Origin: DASZZZ01 sp036260375
Lineage (GTDB): Bacteria > Actinomycetota > CADDZG01 > WHSQ01
Assembly (NCBI GenBank): GCA_036260375.1
Contig: DASZZZ010000086.1
Span: 1-5,711 of the forward strand
Direction of reading: 5' to 3'
Length of the DNA: 5,711 nt
Shown here: positions 1 to 5,540 of the stretch, one piece after another
How the letters are laid out: the number at the start of each line of letters is the position of its first letter
Numbering within the stretch: position 1 is the stretch's first letter
The notes under the pieces: generated by a model
What the model was told of the DNA's origin: nothing
Database searches by the model: none
The model's input: only the letters and a program-made list of their open reading frames with translations
Program-made: the position numbers and the translations under genes

Positions 1-7
1 GCGTCCG

Positions 8-23
8 CACGGCGCACAGGATA
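8..23 (-). promoter_or_regulatory. possible -10 element and leaderless GTG start of the next gene to the left
   Basis: Read on the minus strand, TATCCT (23-18) resembles a -10 hexamer at 4 of 6 positions. Seven bases further on is a GTG (10-8). This spacing fits leaderless initiation, which is common in actinobacteria. No convincing -35 is seen 16-18 bases upstream, and only about 10 bases of any coding sequence lie in the window, so this is a weak call. Confidence 0.15.
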
Positions 24-36
24 GCCGAATCGACGC

Positions 37-52
37 CCGCGCAGTCGCGCGG
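37..52 (-). terminator. GC hairpin downstream of the M23 peptidase gene, possible terminator
   Basis: A perfect 6-bp all-GC stem (CCGCGC / GCGCGG) with a 4-base loop lies 10 bases beyond the stop codon of the peptidase gene, read on the minus strand. No T-tract follows it, so it does not meet the classic intrinsic terminator definition. In high-GC actinobacteria, hairpins without a U-tract are often found at gene ends, so a role in termination or in protecting the 3' end is plausible but unproven. Confidence 0.35.
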
Positions 53-62
53 AAACGGTGCG

Positions 63-1376
63 TCAGTCGGCCGACTCGCCCGTCGGAACGGGCTCCGCGC
101 CGCCCGTGAGGAGCGCGGCGAACTCGATGTCCGGGTCGAACACCGTCGTCATCGGACCGGCGCCGTGCGCCTCGTCGGTGGTCGCGTCGACCGGGCCCGC
201 AAGTCCGGCGTCGAGGATCGACTGGGCGAGCGCGGCGTCGAGCGCCGACTGCGCGAGAGCGAACGCACCCGCCGCCGGCGTCGAGCCCGACGCGACGAGC
301 GACTCGCCCGACAGCGCGACCTCGGAGACGGCCGGGGCGAACGCGTCGCCGAAGCGGTGGGCGGCGGTGTGGACGGCGACGTCCCGCACGCGCTGGCGCG
401 TCGCGTGCGACACGACGCCGAGCACGCGCTTCTCGGCGTCGTGCAACCACGTCACCAACGGACGCATGGGGTTCTGTGCCGCGCCGCTCCCCGCGTACCA
501 GCCGAAGTGGACGTGCGGCGGCGTCGTGAGCGCGTTGCCGGTGTTGCCGCAGTACCCGATGATGTCGCCCGGCCGGACGGCGTCGCCGTTCGAGAAGTCG
601 CGCGTGTTCCAGTCCGAGAGGTGGGCGTAGTACCAGTAGCTGCCGTCGGGGCGGTAGAGGCGCGCGATCTTGCCGCCGAGCCCGCCGTCGCCGAACTCGA
701 CGGTGCCGCGCTCGGCCGCGAGCACCGGGTCGCCGTACTCGCAGAACACGTCCTGGCCCTCGTGGGTGCGGACCTGGCCCGGGGCCGGGCCGTAGCGCGG
801 CGCGCCCCAGGTGTTCACCCAGTTGGCGGGGCCTCCGATGATGAACGGCGCGTAGACCCGCCGCACGATGCGCTCGGTCGGCCACCCGAGCGCGCGCAGC
901 TCGTTGGCCACCGAGACGAGCGGCTGCGTGCTGAAGGAGCCCGACAGGCGGAACAGGCCCTCGTACGAGATCGCGCCCGGCAGCGAGCCCGAGCCGCCGC
1001 GGTCCCCGCGCTCACCGCCGCGGTCGGGGCCTCCGTTTCCGCCGCCGTCGCCGGGGACGTCCGGCGTCGTGCCGCCGGGGCCGCCCGACGGCGGGTCACC
1101 GGGGCCGGGGCCGCCTCCCGGACCGTCGCCCGGCGGGTCGACGGGATCGTCGGGCGGGTCCTTGGGGTCGTCGGGGGGATCGGGAGGATCGTCGGTCGGC
1201 GTGTCGGTTGGCGTGTCGCTCGGGGACGGCAGGATGTCGGGCAGCGTGGGCGTCGGCACGGGGACGAGCTGCGCCGCGGCCTCGGGCACGAACCCGCCCG
1301 TCGCCCAGCGCGGCAGCACGACGACGGTGGCCATGGCGACCACCACCGCGAGCACGATCCGAGCCGCGTTCCTCAC
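63..1376 (-). CDS. secreted M23 family (LytM-type) zinc metallopeptidase with Pro/Gly-rich linker
   Basis: Predicted 437-residue exported murein endopeptidase that would cut peptidoglycan cross-bridge or stem peptides outside the membrane. The N-terminus is a signal sequence: Arg at 2 and 6, a hydrophobic stretch at about 7-22, and a likely signal peptidase I site after the Ala run at 33-35. Residues 41-130 are a Pro/Asp/Gly-rich linker. The M23 domain spans about 175-310. Zinc ligands are H205 and D209 in THEGQD and H290 in HVHFG; catalytic His are H252 in YYAHL and H288. All are present, so the enzyme should be active. Residues 311-437 are an Ala/Asp-rich extension with no recognised domain. 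The start is GTG at 1376, chosen because the signal peptide begins there; a GGGGAG lies 11 bases upstream, which is rather far. The gene diverges from the nucleotidyltransferase gene and may have a structured leader. The substrate bond cannot be told from sequence, and whether it is a hydrolase in cell division, growth or resuscitation is inference. Confidence 0.92.
   Translation of the reverse strand: MRNAARIVLAVVVAMATVVVLPRWATGGFVPEAAAQLVPVPTPTLPDILPSPSDTPTDTPTDDPPDPPDDPKDPPDDPVDPPGDGPGGGPGPGDPPSGGPGGTTPDVPGDGGGNGGPDRGGERGDRGGSGSLPGAISYEGLFRLSGSFSTQPLVSVANELRALGWPTERIVRRVYAPFIIGGPANWVNTWGAPRYGPAPGQVRTHEGQDVFCEYGDPVLAAERGTVEFGDGGLGGKIARLYRPDGSYWYYAHLSDWNTRDFSNGDAVRPGDIIGYCGNTGNALTTPPHVHFGWYAGSGAAQNPMRPLVTWLHDAEKRVLGVVSHATRQRVRDVAVHTAAHRFGDAFAPAVSEVALSGESLVASGSTPAAGAFALAQSALDAALAQSILDAGLAGPVDATTDEAHGAGPMTTVFDPDIEFAALLTGGAEPVPTGESAD
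207..260 (-). repeat. two-copy 27-bp tandem repeat in the peptidase C-terminal tail
   Basis: Two adjacent 27-bp units (234-260 and 207-233) encode ALAQSALDA and ALAQSILDA, residues 373-381 and 382-390. The units share the register ggcgtcgag...cgactg.gcgag and differ at about five bases, suggesting an old in-frame duplication. The peptide looks helical, with small and hydrophobic residues alternating. Confidence 0.6.
987..1256 (-). repeat. low-complexity Pro/Asp then Gly-rich linker segment of the peptidase
   Basis: Residues about 41-130 of the peptidase. The first part is Thr/Pro/Asp-rich with repeated DPPDDP-type units (around residues 62-81). The second part is Gly/Pro-rich, then Gly/Arg-rich. 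Such stretches are typical of extended wall-spanning spacers that hold a catalytic domain away from the membrane. The DNA is correspondingly repetitive and is likely to vary in length between strains. Confidence 0.7.
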
Positions 1377-1387
1377 GTCAGTCCATA

Positions 1388-1395
1388 CTCCCCTC
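1388..1395 (-). promoter_or_regulatory. ribosome-binding site of the peptidase gene, shared with a two-codon mini-ORF
   Basis: GAGGGGAG lies upstream of the GTG start with 11 bases between GGGGAG and GTG. An ATG at 1386-1384 sits five bases after GAGG and opens a two-codon frame (ATG GAC TGA) that ends one base before the GTG. The ATG is not in frame with the peptidase, so it cannot be its start. Confidence 0.45.
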
Positions 1396-1397
1396 GA

Positions 1398-1466
1398 GCC
1401 CCTTTCGGGACGTGCGCCGACGCCGGCGAACGACCGAGACTACGGCATCTCCCCGTAGAGATCGTT
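1398..1466 (-). promoter_or_regulatory. candidate structured 5' leader of the peptidase mRNA
   Basis: On the minus strand two hairpins can be drawn upstream of the GTG start. The first is bipartite: AACGA/TCGTT (1466-1462 with 1433-1429) encloses an internal loop and a perfect 6-bp CTACGG/CCGTAG stem (1458-1453 with 1445-1440) with a 7-base loop. The second is a 5-bp stem with one G-U pair, capped by a GAAA loop (1411-1407 with 1402-1398), directly before the ribosome-binding site. Actinobacterial wall-hydrolase genes are often preceded by c-di-AMP (ydaO-type) riboswitches, but I do not find that class's conserved segments here. It could be a different regulatory RNA or ordinary GC-driven folding. 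Confidence 0.3.
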
Positions 1467-1513
1467 TCGTCGGACCCCGACCATTCTCCTCCCCGCCGAT
1501 GGGCTACGGAAAC

Positions 1514-1548
1514 ACGTATCGTCGCAACGCCGCTACGCAATGATACGT
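1514..1548. promoter_or_regulatory. imperfect inverted repeat, possible operator
   Basis: ACGTATC (1514-1520) and GATACGT (1542-1548) are a perfect 7-bp inverted repeat. Extending inward gives 10 of 12 matching positions (1514-1525 against 1537-1548) around an 11-base centre. The right arm overlaps the minus-strand -10 candidate at 1545-1540. It also contains the palindrome TACGTA (1544-1549). A GCTACG hexamer occurs at 1503-1508 and again at 1532-1537. This is the arrangement expected of a dimeric repressor site, but no regulator gene is in the window. Confidence 0.3.
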
Positions 1549-1607
1549 AAGACCCGAAATGCCCCGGCCGGCGCGCCGCCGGGTCGCGGCGATGGCACGA
1601 TGCGGAC

Positions 1608-2561
1608 GTGTCGGCGATCTCGGCGGTGCTGTTGGCGGCGGGTCTCGGCACGCGCATGCGGCCGCTGAGCGGCGCGATCCCCAAGGCCGCGCTGCCGGTC
1701 CTCGACGTCCCGCTGGCGACCTTCGCCCTCGGCCGGCTCGCGGCCGCCGGGCTCTCCGTAGCCGTCAACGCCACGAACGCCGGCGCCGCCGCGGCGCGGC
1801 GCGTGGCGGACGGGCGCGCCGAGGTGCTGCTCGAGGGCGACGAGCCGTACGGGACGGCCGGCACCCTCGCGGCCCTCCGGGCCCGCCTCGCGGCGCGCTT
1901 CGTCACCTTCAACGCCGACATGCTGTGCGACGTCGACGTCGCCGCGCTGCTGGACGCCCACGCGGCCTCGGGCGCGGTCGCCACGGTCGCGGTGGCGCGC
2001 GTCGAGGCCGGCGCCGACCTCGTGGTCGAGGGCGGCCGGGCGGCGGCGTTCGTCGACCGCAGGAGGGCCGACGAGCCCGGCGCCCGCTACCTCGGCGTGG
2101 CGGCGTTCGAGCGCGACGCCCTCGAGCTGCCCGCTCGCCGGCCCGCCGGACTCGCCGAGGTCGTCCTGCGACCGCTGGTCGAGCGCGGCGCGGTCGCGGC
2201 GTTCGAGCACGACGGCTACGCCCTGGACGTCGGGACGCCCGACCGCTACCTCCGTGCGTCGCTCGACGTCCTCGACGGCCGCGCCCCGCCGCCGCCGCAC
2301 GGCGTCCCGGGGCGCGTCGTCGCCGCCGGCGGCGGACGCGCCTACGTCGGCCCTGGCGCGACGGTCGACGGCGCGTCGCTGGGGGCCGGCGCGATCGTGC
2401 TCGCGGACGCCGTCGTGGAGCCGCGGGCGCGCGTCGAGCGCGCGGTGGTGTGGCCGGGCGAGCGCGTCGCGGCGGGCCGGGTCGTCGCGGGCGTCGTCGC
2501 CGCGCTCGGGACCGAGCTCGGCGGCGTCAGAACGGCGTCGAACGCTCCACCAGCTCGGTGA
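1608..2561 (+). CDS. sugar-phosphate nucleotidyltransferase (NTP_transferase family) with left-handed beta-helix tail
   Basis: A 317-residue cytoplasmic enzyme predicted to join an NTP and a sugar 1-phosphate to give an NDP-sugar and pyrophosphate. The signature is at residues 12-26 (GLGTRMRPL...PK, with R16 and K26). GTAGTL at 82-87 follows the family's base/sugar-binding loop. The first metal Asp is D104 in FNADML, where most relatives have NGD. D207 in LDVGTPDRYL (206-215) is the usual second metal ligand. Residues about 235-300 carry hexapeptide-like turns (YVGPGATVDGASLGAGAIV) of a short beta-helix. Family relatives include mannose-1-phosphate guanylyltransferases, RmlA-like thymidylyltransferases and MurU (N-acetylmuramate-1-phosphate uridylyltransferase). 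The substrate cannot be chosen from sequence alone. The GTG at 1608 is chosen because it places the signature at the N-terminus; no clear Shine-Dalgarno precedes it, and upstream ATGs are out of frame. The 3' end overlaps nuoN by 35 bp on the opposite strand. Confidence 0.88.
   Translation: MSAISAVLLAAGLGTRMRPLSGAIPKAALPVLDVPLATFALGRLAAAGLSVAVNATNAGAAAARRVADGRAEVLLEGDEPYGTAGTLAALRARLAARFVTFNADMLCDVDVAALLDAHAASGAVATVAVARVEAGADLVVEGGRAAAFVDRRRADEPGARYLGVAAFERDALELPARRPAGLAEVVLRPLVERGAVAAFEHDGYALDVGTPDRYLRASLDVLDGRAPPPPHGVPGRVVAAGGGRAYVGPGATVDGASLGAGAIVLADAVVEPRARVERAVVWPGERVAAGRVVAGVVAALGTELGGVRTASNAPPAR
2495..2526 (-). terminator. strong hairpin directly after the nuoN stop, candidate nuo operon terminator
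   Basis: Positions 2495-2508 and 2513-2526 form a 14-position inverted repeat with a 4-base loop. On the minus strand 12 of 14 positions pair; on the plus strand 13 of 14 if a G-U pair is allowed. The outer arm begins at the base after the nuoN stop codon (2529-2527). There is no T-tract on the minus strand. The repeat lies inside the last codons of the convergent nucleotidyltransferase gene, so it codes for protein on one strand while possibly ending or stabilising the nuo transcript on the other. Confidence 0.45.
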
Positions 2562-3981
2562 TGACTCCGGGGTAGACGCAGGCCACGACCAGCGCGATCA
2601 CGGTGACCCCCATCGCGCCGCGCAGCAACAGCGGCACCTCGATCGGCTCGCGCGTCTCCGGCGCGTCGAAGAACATCCGCTTGACGACCGCGAGGTAGTA
2701 CCACGCCGCGATCACGGCGTTGACGCCGACGACGATCGCGAGCCAGTACACCTCCGCCTCGATCGTCGCGAGCAGGATGAAGACCTTCGCCCACAGCCCG
2801 GCCATCGGAGGCGCGCCGGCGAGGGAGACGAGGAACCCGGCGAGCATGAGCGCCATCGCGGGGCTTCGGTGCCACAAGCCCGCGTAGTCGCTGATGAAGT
2901 ACGTGCCGCCGCGTCGTGCGAACGCGACCGCGGCGGCGAACGCTCCGACGTCCATGACCCCGTAGATGGCGAGGTAGATGAGGGCAGCCTGGAACGCGGC
3001 GCGCGTCGCCTCGATGTTGCCGGGGTCGACGAGCGCGAACGCGACGAGCACGTATCCCGACTGTGCGATGCCCGAGTACGCGAGCAGGCGGATGATGTGC
3101 CGCTGGCGCAGCGCGATCAGGTTGCCGACCGTCATCGTCAGCGTCGCGAGCACCGCGAACAGCGGGCGCCACGCGTCCGCCACCTGCGGGAACGCTCCGA
3201 ACATCAGGATGATCAGCCCGACGAAGCCGCCGATCTTCGACACCGTCGACAGGAACGCCGCGACCGGCGACGGCGCGCCCTCGTACGTGTCGGGCGCCCA
3301 GAAGTGGAACGGCACCGCGGAGATCTTGAACGCGAACCCCACGACGACGAAGAAGACGCCGAGCACGACGATCGGCGCGTCTGCCCCACCCGACAGCCGC
3401 CCCGCGATCTCGGGCAGCAGCGTCGTCCCCGTGACGCCGTAGATCAGCGACATCCCGTAGAGCATCACGGCGGTCGACAGCACGCCGAACAGGAAGAACT
3501 TGAGCGCGGCCTCGTTCGACTTCACGTCGCGCTTGCGCAGACCCGTCATGACGAACGCCGGCACGCTGATGAGCTCTATGGCGATGAAGATCGACACGAG
3601 GTCGCGCGACGACGCCATGACGACGCCGCCGAGCAGGGAGCACAGCATCAGGAAGTAATACTCGCCCTGGTAGAAGCCGTTGCGGAAGTAGTGGAACGAG
3701 AGCGCGAGCACGACGAGCCCGATGACGCAGAGCACGCCCTTGAAGAACAGCGAGAACGAGTCGACGTGGAACGACCCCGCGAGCGTGACGCGTTCGTCGC
3801 CGGCGAGCGTCAACACCGCGACGAGCGTCGCGACGATGCCCGCGGCCGACAACGGCATCGCGACCCACTTCATCCGGTCGGGCACGAACAGGTCGGCGAC
3901 GAGGACGAGGCACGCGGCCCCCGTGAGCACGAGCTCCGGCGCGAGCGCGTGCCAGTCGACCGCGATCTGCACGAGGTCCAT
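2527..3981 (-). CDS. nuoN: NADH-quinone oxidoreductase subunit N
   Basis: A full-length 484-residue integral membrane subunit of complex I, one of the three antiporter-like modules thought to move protons. It is almost entirely hydrophobic, in line with about 14 membrane helices. The family landmarks are present: E136 in IAIELISVPAF (helix 5), K161 in ALKFFLFG, K219 in the broken helix motif FKISAVPFHFWAPD followed by TYEGAPSP, K249 in STVSKIGGF, and K399 in GLWAKVFIL. The last is Lys as in NuoN and unlike the Glu of NuoM. RHIIRLLAYSGIAQSGY (294-310) is the helix 9-10 signature. The ATG at 3981 is 7 bases after the nuoM stop; GAGG (3990-3987) overlaps that stop and lies 5 bases upstream, so translation is probably coupled. 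It is the last gene of the operon, and its final 35 bases overlap the convergent nucleotidyltransferase gene. Confidence 0.97.
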   Translation of the reverse strand: MDLVQIAVDWHALAPELVLTGAACLVLVADLFVPDRMKWVAMPLSAAGIVATLVAVLTLAGDERVTLAGSFHVDSFSLFFKGVLCVIGLVVLALSFHYFRNGFYQGEYYFLMLCSLLGGVVMASSRDLVSIFIAIELISVPAFVMTGLRKRDVKSNEAALKFFLFGVLSTAVMLYGMSLIYGVTGTTLLPEIAGRLSGGADAPIVVLGVFFVVVGFAFKISAVPFHFWAPDTYEGAPSPVAAFLSTVSKIGGFVGLIILMFGAFPQVADAWRPLFAVLATLTMTVGNLIALRQRHIIRLLAYSGIAQSGYVLVAFALVDPGNIEATRAAFQAALIYLAIYGVMDVGAFAAAVAFARRGGTYFISDYAGLWHRSPAMALMLAGFLVSLAGAPPMAGLWAKVFILLATIEAEVYWLAIVVGVNAVIAAWYYLAVVKRMFFDAPETREPIEVPLLLRGAMGVTVIALVVACVYPGVITELVERSTPF

Positions 3982-3986
3982 CCGGG

Positions 3987-3990
3987 CCTC
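3987..3990 (-). promoter_or_regulatory. nuoN ribosome-binding site overlapping the nuoM stop
   Basis: GAGG (3990-3987) includes the GA of the nuoM TGA stop and lies 5 bases before the nuoN ATG. It is short and weak compared with the nuoM site, so nuoN translation probably depends on ribosomes arriving from nuoM. Confidence 0.5.
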
Positions 3991-5521
3991 AGCCCGTGAA
4001 CGCCGACAGCAGCGACTGCACCGCGCCGTCGGTCACGTCGAGGACGAGCTTGGGGTACAGGCCCGCGCCGATGATCAGGACGAGCAGCGGCGCCCACGCG
4101 GCCCACTCGATGCGGTGGACGTCGAAGATGCCGTGCCCGTCGGCGAAGCGCTCCGGCACGCGTCCTAGGTTGACGCGCTGCACCGTCCACAGCAGGTAGC
4201 CGGCGGTCAGCACGGTGCCGATGCCGCCGCCGACCATTAGGACGCGGAACAGCTCCTCGCTCAATCCCTCGTGCGGCTGGTAGGCGCCGAGCAACGCCAG
4301 CATCTCGCCCCAGAACCCGGCGAGTGCGGGGAGGCCGAGCGACGCGATGGCCGCGTACGTGAACACGCTGCCGAACTTCGGGATCTGCTTGAGCACGCCG
4401 CCGAGAGCCGCGATCTCGCGCGTGTGATAGCGCTCGTGGATCGAGCCGGCGAGGAAGAACAGCATCCCCGTGATGAGGCCGTGCGCGACCATCCCGAAGA
4501 TGGCGCCGTTGATGCCCCGGTCGGTGAGCGTCGCGAGCCCGAGCATGACGAAGCCCATGTGGCCGACCGACGAGAACGCGATCAGCCGCTTGAGGTCGGT
4601 CTGCGCGAAGCAGCACAGGGCGCCGTAGATGATCGCGATGACGGCGAGGATGCCGATGACCGGCGCGTAGTCGACGGCCGCCTCGGGCAGGATCGGGTAC
4701 GCGATCCGCACGAAGCCGTACGTGCCCATCTTCAGCAGGATGGCGGCCAGCAGCACGGAGCCGACCGTCGGCGCCTCGGTGTGCGCGTCGGGCAGCCACG
4801 TGTGGAACGGCCACATCGGCACCTTGATCGCGAACCCGAGGGCGAGCCCGCCGAAGACGAGGTTGCGGAACGTCGTCGACCCCTCGACGCCGCGCTGCGC
4901 GAGCTCGACCATGTCGAACGTCCCGCCCGCGGGCCCGCCCGAGTTGATCCACAGCGCCAGGAACCCGATCAGCATGAAGATCGAGCCGAACAGCGTGTAG
5001 AGGAAGAACTTGACCGCCGCGTACTCTCGCCGCGGCCCTCCCCAGACGCCGATCATGAAGTACATCGGGACGAGCACGAGCTCCCAGAAGATGAAGAAGA
5101 GAACGAGGTCGAGGGCGATGAACGTGCCGGTCATCCCGGTCTCGAGTAGCAACAGCAACGCAAACAGCGCCTTCGGCTTGCCCGGCTCCGGAACGTGCCA
5201 CCAGAGATAGATGCAACACAGGAAGCTCACGAGCAGCGACAACACGAACAACGGCAGCGACATGCCGTCGAGCCCGATATGGAAGCGCGAATCGATCTGC
5301 GGGATCCAGCTCGCGTTGATCTCGTACTGGATGTTGGCGGCGTTGCCGTAGTCGAAGTCGACCGCCACGAGGATGCCGGCGAGCAACGCGATGCCTGCTG
5401 CCGCGGTCGCGACGATCTTGAGGAGCCGGTCCTGACTGGACGGGATGAAGAGCAGGACGATCGCGGCAACCGCCGGGAGGAACGTCGCGATGCTGACGCC
5501 CCAGTCGCGGATGAACTCCAT
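3989..5521 (-). CDS. nuoM: NADH-quinone oxidoreductase subunit M
   Basis: A full-length 510-residue antiporter-like membrane subunit of complex I, about 14 helices. Key charged residues are in place: E147 in FIFWELVLVPMYF (helix 5), K233 in the discontinuous helix motif AIKVPMWPFHTWLPDAHTEA, K264 in LLKMGTYGF (helix 8), and E406 in GFWGEMLAL (helix 12). Glu at the last position distinguishes NuoM from NuoL and NuoN. LKRLIAFSSVGHMGFV (310-325) is the helix 9-10 signature with H321. Length and gene order agree with the family, and I see no frameshift or missing helix. The gene lies 16 bp after nuoL and 7 bp before nuoN, inside one transcription unit. The start at 5521 is supported by an exceptionally strong ribosome-binding site. 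Confidence 0.97.
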   Translation of the reverse strand: MEFIRDWGVSIATFLPAVAAIVLLFIPSSQDRLLKIVATAAAGIALLAGILVAVDFDYGNAANIQYEINASWIPQIDSRFHIGLDGMSLPLFVLSLLVSFLCCIYLWWHVPEPGKPKALFALLLLLETGMTGTFIALDLVLFFIFWELVLVPMYFMIGVWGGPRREYAAVKFFLYTLFGSIFMLIGFLALWINSGGPAGGTFDMVELAQRGVEGSTTFRNLVFGGLALGFAIKVPMWPFHTWLPDAHTEAPTVGSVLLAAILLKMGTYGFVRIAYPILPEAAVDYAPVIGILAVIAIIYGALCCFAQTDLKRLIAFSSVGHMGFVMLGLATLTDRGINGAIFGMVAHGLITGMLFFLAGSIHERYHTREIAALGGVLKQIPKFGSVFTYAAIASLGLPALAGFWGEMLALLGAYQPHEGLSEELFRVLMVGGGIGTVLTAGYLLWTVQRVNLGRVPERFADGHGIFDVHRIEWAAWAPLLVLIIGAGLYPKLVLDVTDGAVQSLLSAFTG

Positions 5522-5540
5522 ACTCCCTCCGACCTCCTTA
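5522..5540 (-). promoter_or_regulatory. double Shine-Dalgarno for nuoM overlapping the nuoL stop
   Basis: On the minus strand the nuoL stop TAA (5540-5538) runs straight into GGAGGT, so AAGGAGGT (5539-5532), a full match to the 16S anti-Shine-Dalgarno, shares bases with the stop codon. A second GGAGGG (5530-5525) follows, 3 bases before the nuoM ATG. The first copy is 10 bases from the ATG. Either may be used; the overlap suggests re-initiation by ribosomes finishing nuoL. Confidence 0.75.

Larger units (their letters stand above)
1377..1607. promoter_or_regulatory. divergent intergenic region between peptidase and nucleotidyltransferase genes
   Basis: This 231-bp gap must hold the control sites for both divergent genes. 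It is visibly less GC-rich than its flanks between about 1505 and 1560. For the minus strand, TATCAT (1545-1540) matches the -10 consensus at 5 of 6 positions but has no good -35; it would give a leader of about 155 bases. For the plus strand no standard promoter is evident. CACGAT ending six bases before the GTG at 1608 is a very weak -10 candidate for leaderless transcription. A 6-bp inverted repeat (1563-1568 with 1578-1583) could form a hairpin just upstream of that start. I see no small gene here. Confidence 0.5.

Noticed and set aside
987..1256. A CRISPR array or minisatellite in the repetitive stretch
   Set aside because: The repeats are irregular, lack unique spacers and stay in frame as the Pro/Asp/Gly linker of the peptidase.
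1377..1545. A c-di-AMP (ydaO-type) riboswitch upstream of the peptidase
   Set aside because: This is the expected class for actinobacterial wall hydrolases, but I could not find its conserved GGGGT-type and CAGCTAACC-like segments on the minus strand. Only unspecific hairpins are seen.
165..1550. A 461-codon plus-strand open frame opposite the M23 peptidase
   Set aside because: The product is Arg/Ala/Val-rich with no recognisable domain, while the minus strand encodes a complete M23 active site and signal peptide.
1533..2300. Minus-strand frames (1533-2300 and 1373-1984) opposite the nucleotidyltransferase
   Set aside because: They are low-complexity Arg/Gly-rich strings. The plus strand in the frame beginning at 1608 carries the GLGTRMRPL, NAD and DVGTPD motifs in the right order.
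2254..3999. A 581-codon open frame on the plus strand across nuoN
   Set aside because: It lies opposite nuoN, which has every family landmark. The translation is an Arg/Asp/Glu/His-rich string with no motif, the usual antisense artefact of high-GC coding DNA. The similar frames at 2342-3913 (minus), 3870-5219 (minus) and 4271-5149 (plus) are rejected for the same reason.
3989..5521. NuoM and NuoN as subunits of a Mrp antiporter or a hydrogenase rather than complex I
   Set aside because: The nuoL-nuoM-nuoN order, the Glu406 of NuoM against Lys399 of NuoN, and the typical lengths fit complex I. A full check would need the genes beyond the right edge.
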